NCBI GenBank assembly: GCA_963720075.1
Contig: CAVREG010000011.1
Coordinates: 62,001-126,000 of the forward strand
Direction: 5' to 3'
Origin: PALSA-188 sp963720075
GTDB lineage: Bacteria; Acidobacteriota; Terriglobia; Terriglobales; Acidobacteriaceae
DNA length: 64,000 bases
The notes below the pieces were generated by a model. It was given only the letters and a program-made list of their open reading frames with translations. It ran no database searches and was not told the origin of the DNA. The translations under genes and the position numbers were made by a program. Below are positions 62,432 to 64,000 of this stretch, piece by piece; the first letter of the stretch is position 1; each line of letters begins with the position of its first letter.

Positions 62432-63997
62432 CTATCCGGCTTGCGCAATTGCTAGTTCCGTGGACCCTTCGAGCGGCGTGGGGAACTGCATACTATGTAA
62501 GGAAATTCGCTCCAAGGCTGCCGCTAGAGCCATCGGAAAATCTGCGGTAAGCAGATTTATATCAAGTTGAAGATTGCGCGGGGAATATTGCCTGTGTATC
62601 GTCATCGATCCCAGTCTGGAACGATTTGTAGTTACGAGTTCGAGATTGATGTTCCAGGCATTCACTGGTCGCTTCATAGAAACGGTGCCTGGCTTTTTCC
62701 ACCGGAAACACAGTTCTGGTTCCCTATCCTGAACTATTTGTAAGCCCACAGCTGGGTGCAACTCAAATCCATCAAAATCGTTGGAGTTGAACGCAGCCGC
62801 AAGAATGCGGCAAACCTGAGCGTAATCTCGAGCTACGTGAAGTTCCTCAGTAGCGCGGCGAATGGACATGTTGTTAATAAAAATCTGCCGCTGCTCAATG
62901 GTCCGGTGGGCCACACGCCGAAGTTCTCCAAATTCCAAATATCCGAGATGCTGAACGCCCATCCAAATACCACAGCCGAGGACCGCAAGCACCAAGCCAA
63001 GAGTGCTCCCCGTCGGCCACAAAAGGAACAAACTGAGAAGAGCAAATAACGCAGAAACAGCATAGAGCGTGATGACCACTTGCCGATGCGTGAGACCGCG
63101 CTGCAAAAGTTTGTGGTGGATGTGCTCACGGTCCGCCGTAAATACTGGCCGCCCGCTTATGAAACGCCGCACCATGGAGAGCACGGTTTCAAGAATGGGC
63201 AAACCGAACGAAACCACCGGAATGGCTACCGCAATAATGGTCGGTGACTTTTGTGTTCCATAAAGGGCCAGAACACTGAGCATGAAGCCAATGAATAAAC
63301 TGCCGCAATCCCCCAAGAAAATCGTGGCAGGATTGAAGTTGAAGCGAAGAAAGCCCAGAATGCCGCCCGCCAGCACGAGGCTCATCAGCGAGACCGCCGC
63401 TGAATGACCGAACAATGCCACCACAAAAACAACCAACGTGGAAAACAGCGCCGAGCCGGCAGCGAGTCCATCCAGTCCGTCAATTAGATTGAAAGCATTT
63501 GTGATGGCGAGGACCCATAAGATCGTGAGTGGAAAGCCGATAAAATTCGAGAAATGATGATGACCAAATAGTACTGGCAGGTTCAGAATTCGCAAACCGC
63601 CGGCATAAACCATTGCGCCCGCAACGCCTTGTACGGCGAATTTAACGTAGGGCCCGAGAGAATAGATGTCGTCGTAAACCCCAAGCGAGAAAATCAGAAA
63701 GCCGGGAACGAGGATCGTGGATAGTAATTTGTCGGAAACTCCAAGACTTAACCCGCGGTCGAAATGACCCACAATGAGGGCGATTGCGATGGTGAGGAAA
63801 AACGAAAAGAAAATAGCAACGCCGCCCAATCTGGGTAAGGGTGAGCTATGCAGGTGCCGTTCAAGGGCGGGGACGGACACCCATCCGCGCACGGTGGCGA
63901 AATTGCGCACCGTTCTGGTGAGGACAAACGAGAGCAGCAGCGATGCCGCAAAAGTCCCCAGGTAAAACAATGTCAACTCGAGCCCCCTCTGACTCAA
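62432..63997 (-). CDS. WecA/MraY-type polyprenyl-phosphate glycosyl-1-phosphate transferase, extended C-terminus
   Basis: 521 residues; the frame is open to the window edge, so the start (TTG 63997 or beyond) is uncertain. Membrane core to about residue 350 has DD at 109-110, NLIDGLDGLA at 170-179, GDCGS at 229-233 and HIHH at 292-295. This is the UDP-GlcNAc-1-P transferase family that starts surface polysaccharides. Residues about 355-521 are a soluble C-terminal domain not seen in simple WecA; role unknown. Confidence 0.85.
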   Translation of the reverse strand: MSQRGLELTLFYLGTFAASLLLSFVLTRTVRNFATVRGWVSVPALERHLHSSPLPRLGGVAIFFSFFLTIAIALIVGHFDRGLSLGVSDKLLSTILVPGFLIFSLGVYDDIYSLGPYVKFAVQGVAGAMVYAGGLRILNLPVLFGHHHFSNFIGFPLTILWVLAITNAFNLIDGLDGLAAGSALFSTLVVFVVALFGHSAAVSLMSLVLAGGILGFLRFNFNPATIFLGDCGSLFIGFMLSVLALYGTQKSPTIIAVAIPVVSFGLPILETVLSMVRRFISGRPVFTADREHIHHKLLQRGLTHRQVVITLYAVSALFALLSLFLLWPTGSTLGLVLAVLGCGIWMGVQHLGYLEFGELRRVAHRTIEQRQIFINNMSIRRATEELHVARDYAQVCRILAAAFNSNDFDGFELHPAVGLQIVQDREPELCFRWKKPGTVSMKRPVNAWNINLELVTTNRSRLGSMTIHRQYSPRNLQLDINLLTADFPMALAAALERISLHSMQFPTPLEGSTELAIAQAG

Positions 63998-64000
63998 ATT

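Noticed and set aside
1..64000. CRISPR array, IS element or prophage
   Set aside because: No regularly spaced repeats, transposase, integrase or phage structural genes were seen on either strand.

Overview
The window reads as one stretch of chromosome from a Gram-negative soil-type bacterium, most likely an Acidobacteriota (Terriglobia/Koribacter-like) genome. That placement is inference. It rests on moderate-to-high GC, a bacillithiol-type deacetylase with an AHRDD motif, a gamma-alpha fused 2-oxoacid:ferredoxin oxidoreductase, a dnaE-accA pair, an outer-membrane-type protein, and many short GC-rich palindromic repeats between genes. I found no rRNA, tRNA, transposase, prophage, integrase or CRISPR array.

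Layout. 0-5 kb (minus strand): a FabF-type ketoacyl synthase, a secreted hypothetical protein, an ABC exporter and a small cNMP-fold protein. 4.7-7.3 kb: HemW-like radical SAM protein, a long inverted repeat, and an acyl-CoA dehydrogenase broken by one base. 7.3-14.2 kb: a surface-polysaccharide-like locus with two polytopic membrane proteins on minus, then a methyltransferase, a GT2 glycosyltransferase and a second methyltransferase on plus. All three plus-strand genes are frameshifted. They lead into an intact WecE-type sugar aminotransferase. 14.2-16.4 kb: a PadR regulator with a clear operator and three downstream genes, two of them VOC-fold. 16.5-21.4 kb: DUF58 protein, MscS channel, a Fur-family regulator with operator-like boxes, an outer-membrane-like protein and a cytochrome c. 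21.4-24.2 kb: gluconokinase, then a fluoride riboswitch controlling crcB-DUF190-bshB1, and a STAS protein.

24.4-38.1 kb holds core information and metabolism genes: dnaX-ybaB-recR, korAB, dnaE-accA and a DEAD-box helicase, with small exported or hydrophilic proteins between them. 38.3-43.6 kb: a 21-base A-tract inside an inverted repeat, a fused cNMP/thioredoxin-reductase-like protein without the redox CxxC, a class I aminotransferase, a PNPOx-like protein and a 2-hydroxyacid dehydrogenase. 43.6-47.5 kb: a 500-base leader with a direct repeat ahead of an omega-like protein and rho, a membrane protein, and a tiny secreted two-cysteine peptide with its own -10 box and terminator. 47.5-58.4 kb: a YyaL-type thioredoxin protein, VapBC, an M20 peptidase, a hydrolase, glycerate kinase, an orphan PAS/GAF histidine kinase, a metallo-beta-lactamase-fold hydrolase and a beta-hydroxyacid dehydrogenase. 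58.7-64 kb: a fatty-acid desaturase, a histidine kinase/response regulator pair, a zinc-ribbon GAF protein and a WecA/MraY-type glycosyl-phosphate transferase running to the window edge.

Most second-look signals are regulatory or decay-related: the fluoride riboswitch with a Shine-Dalgarno hairpin, Fur/Nur-like boxes just after two -10 elements, the PadR and VapB operators, a palindrome inserted in frame in bshB1, and the run of frameshifts in the polysaccharide locus. I see no single clearly new multi-gene defence or biosynthetic system.
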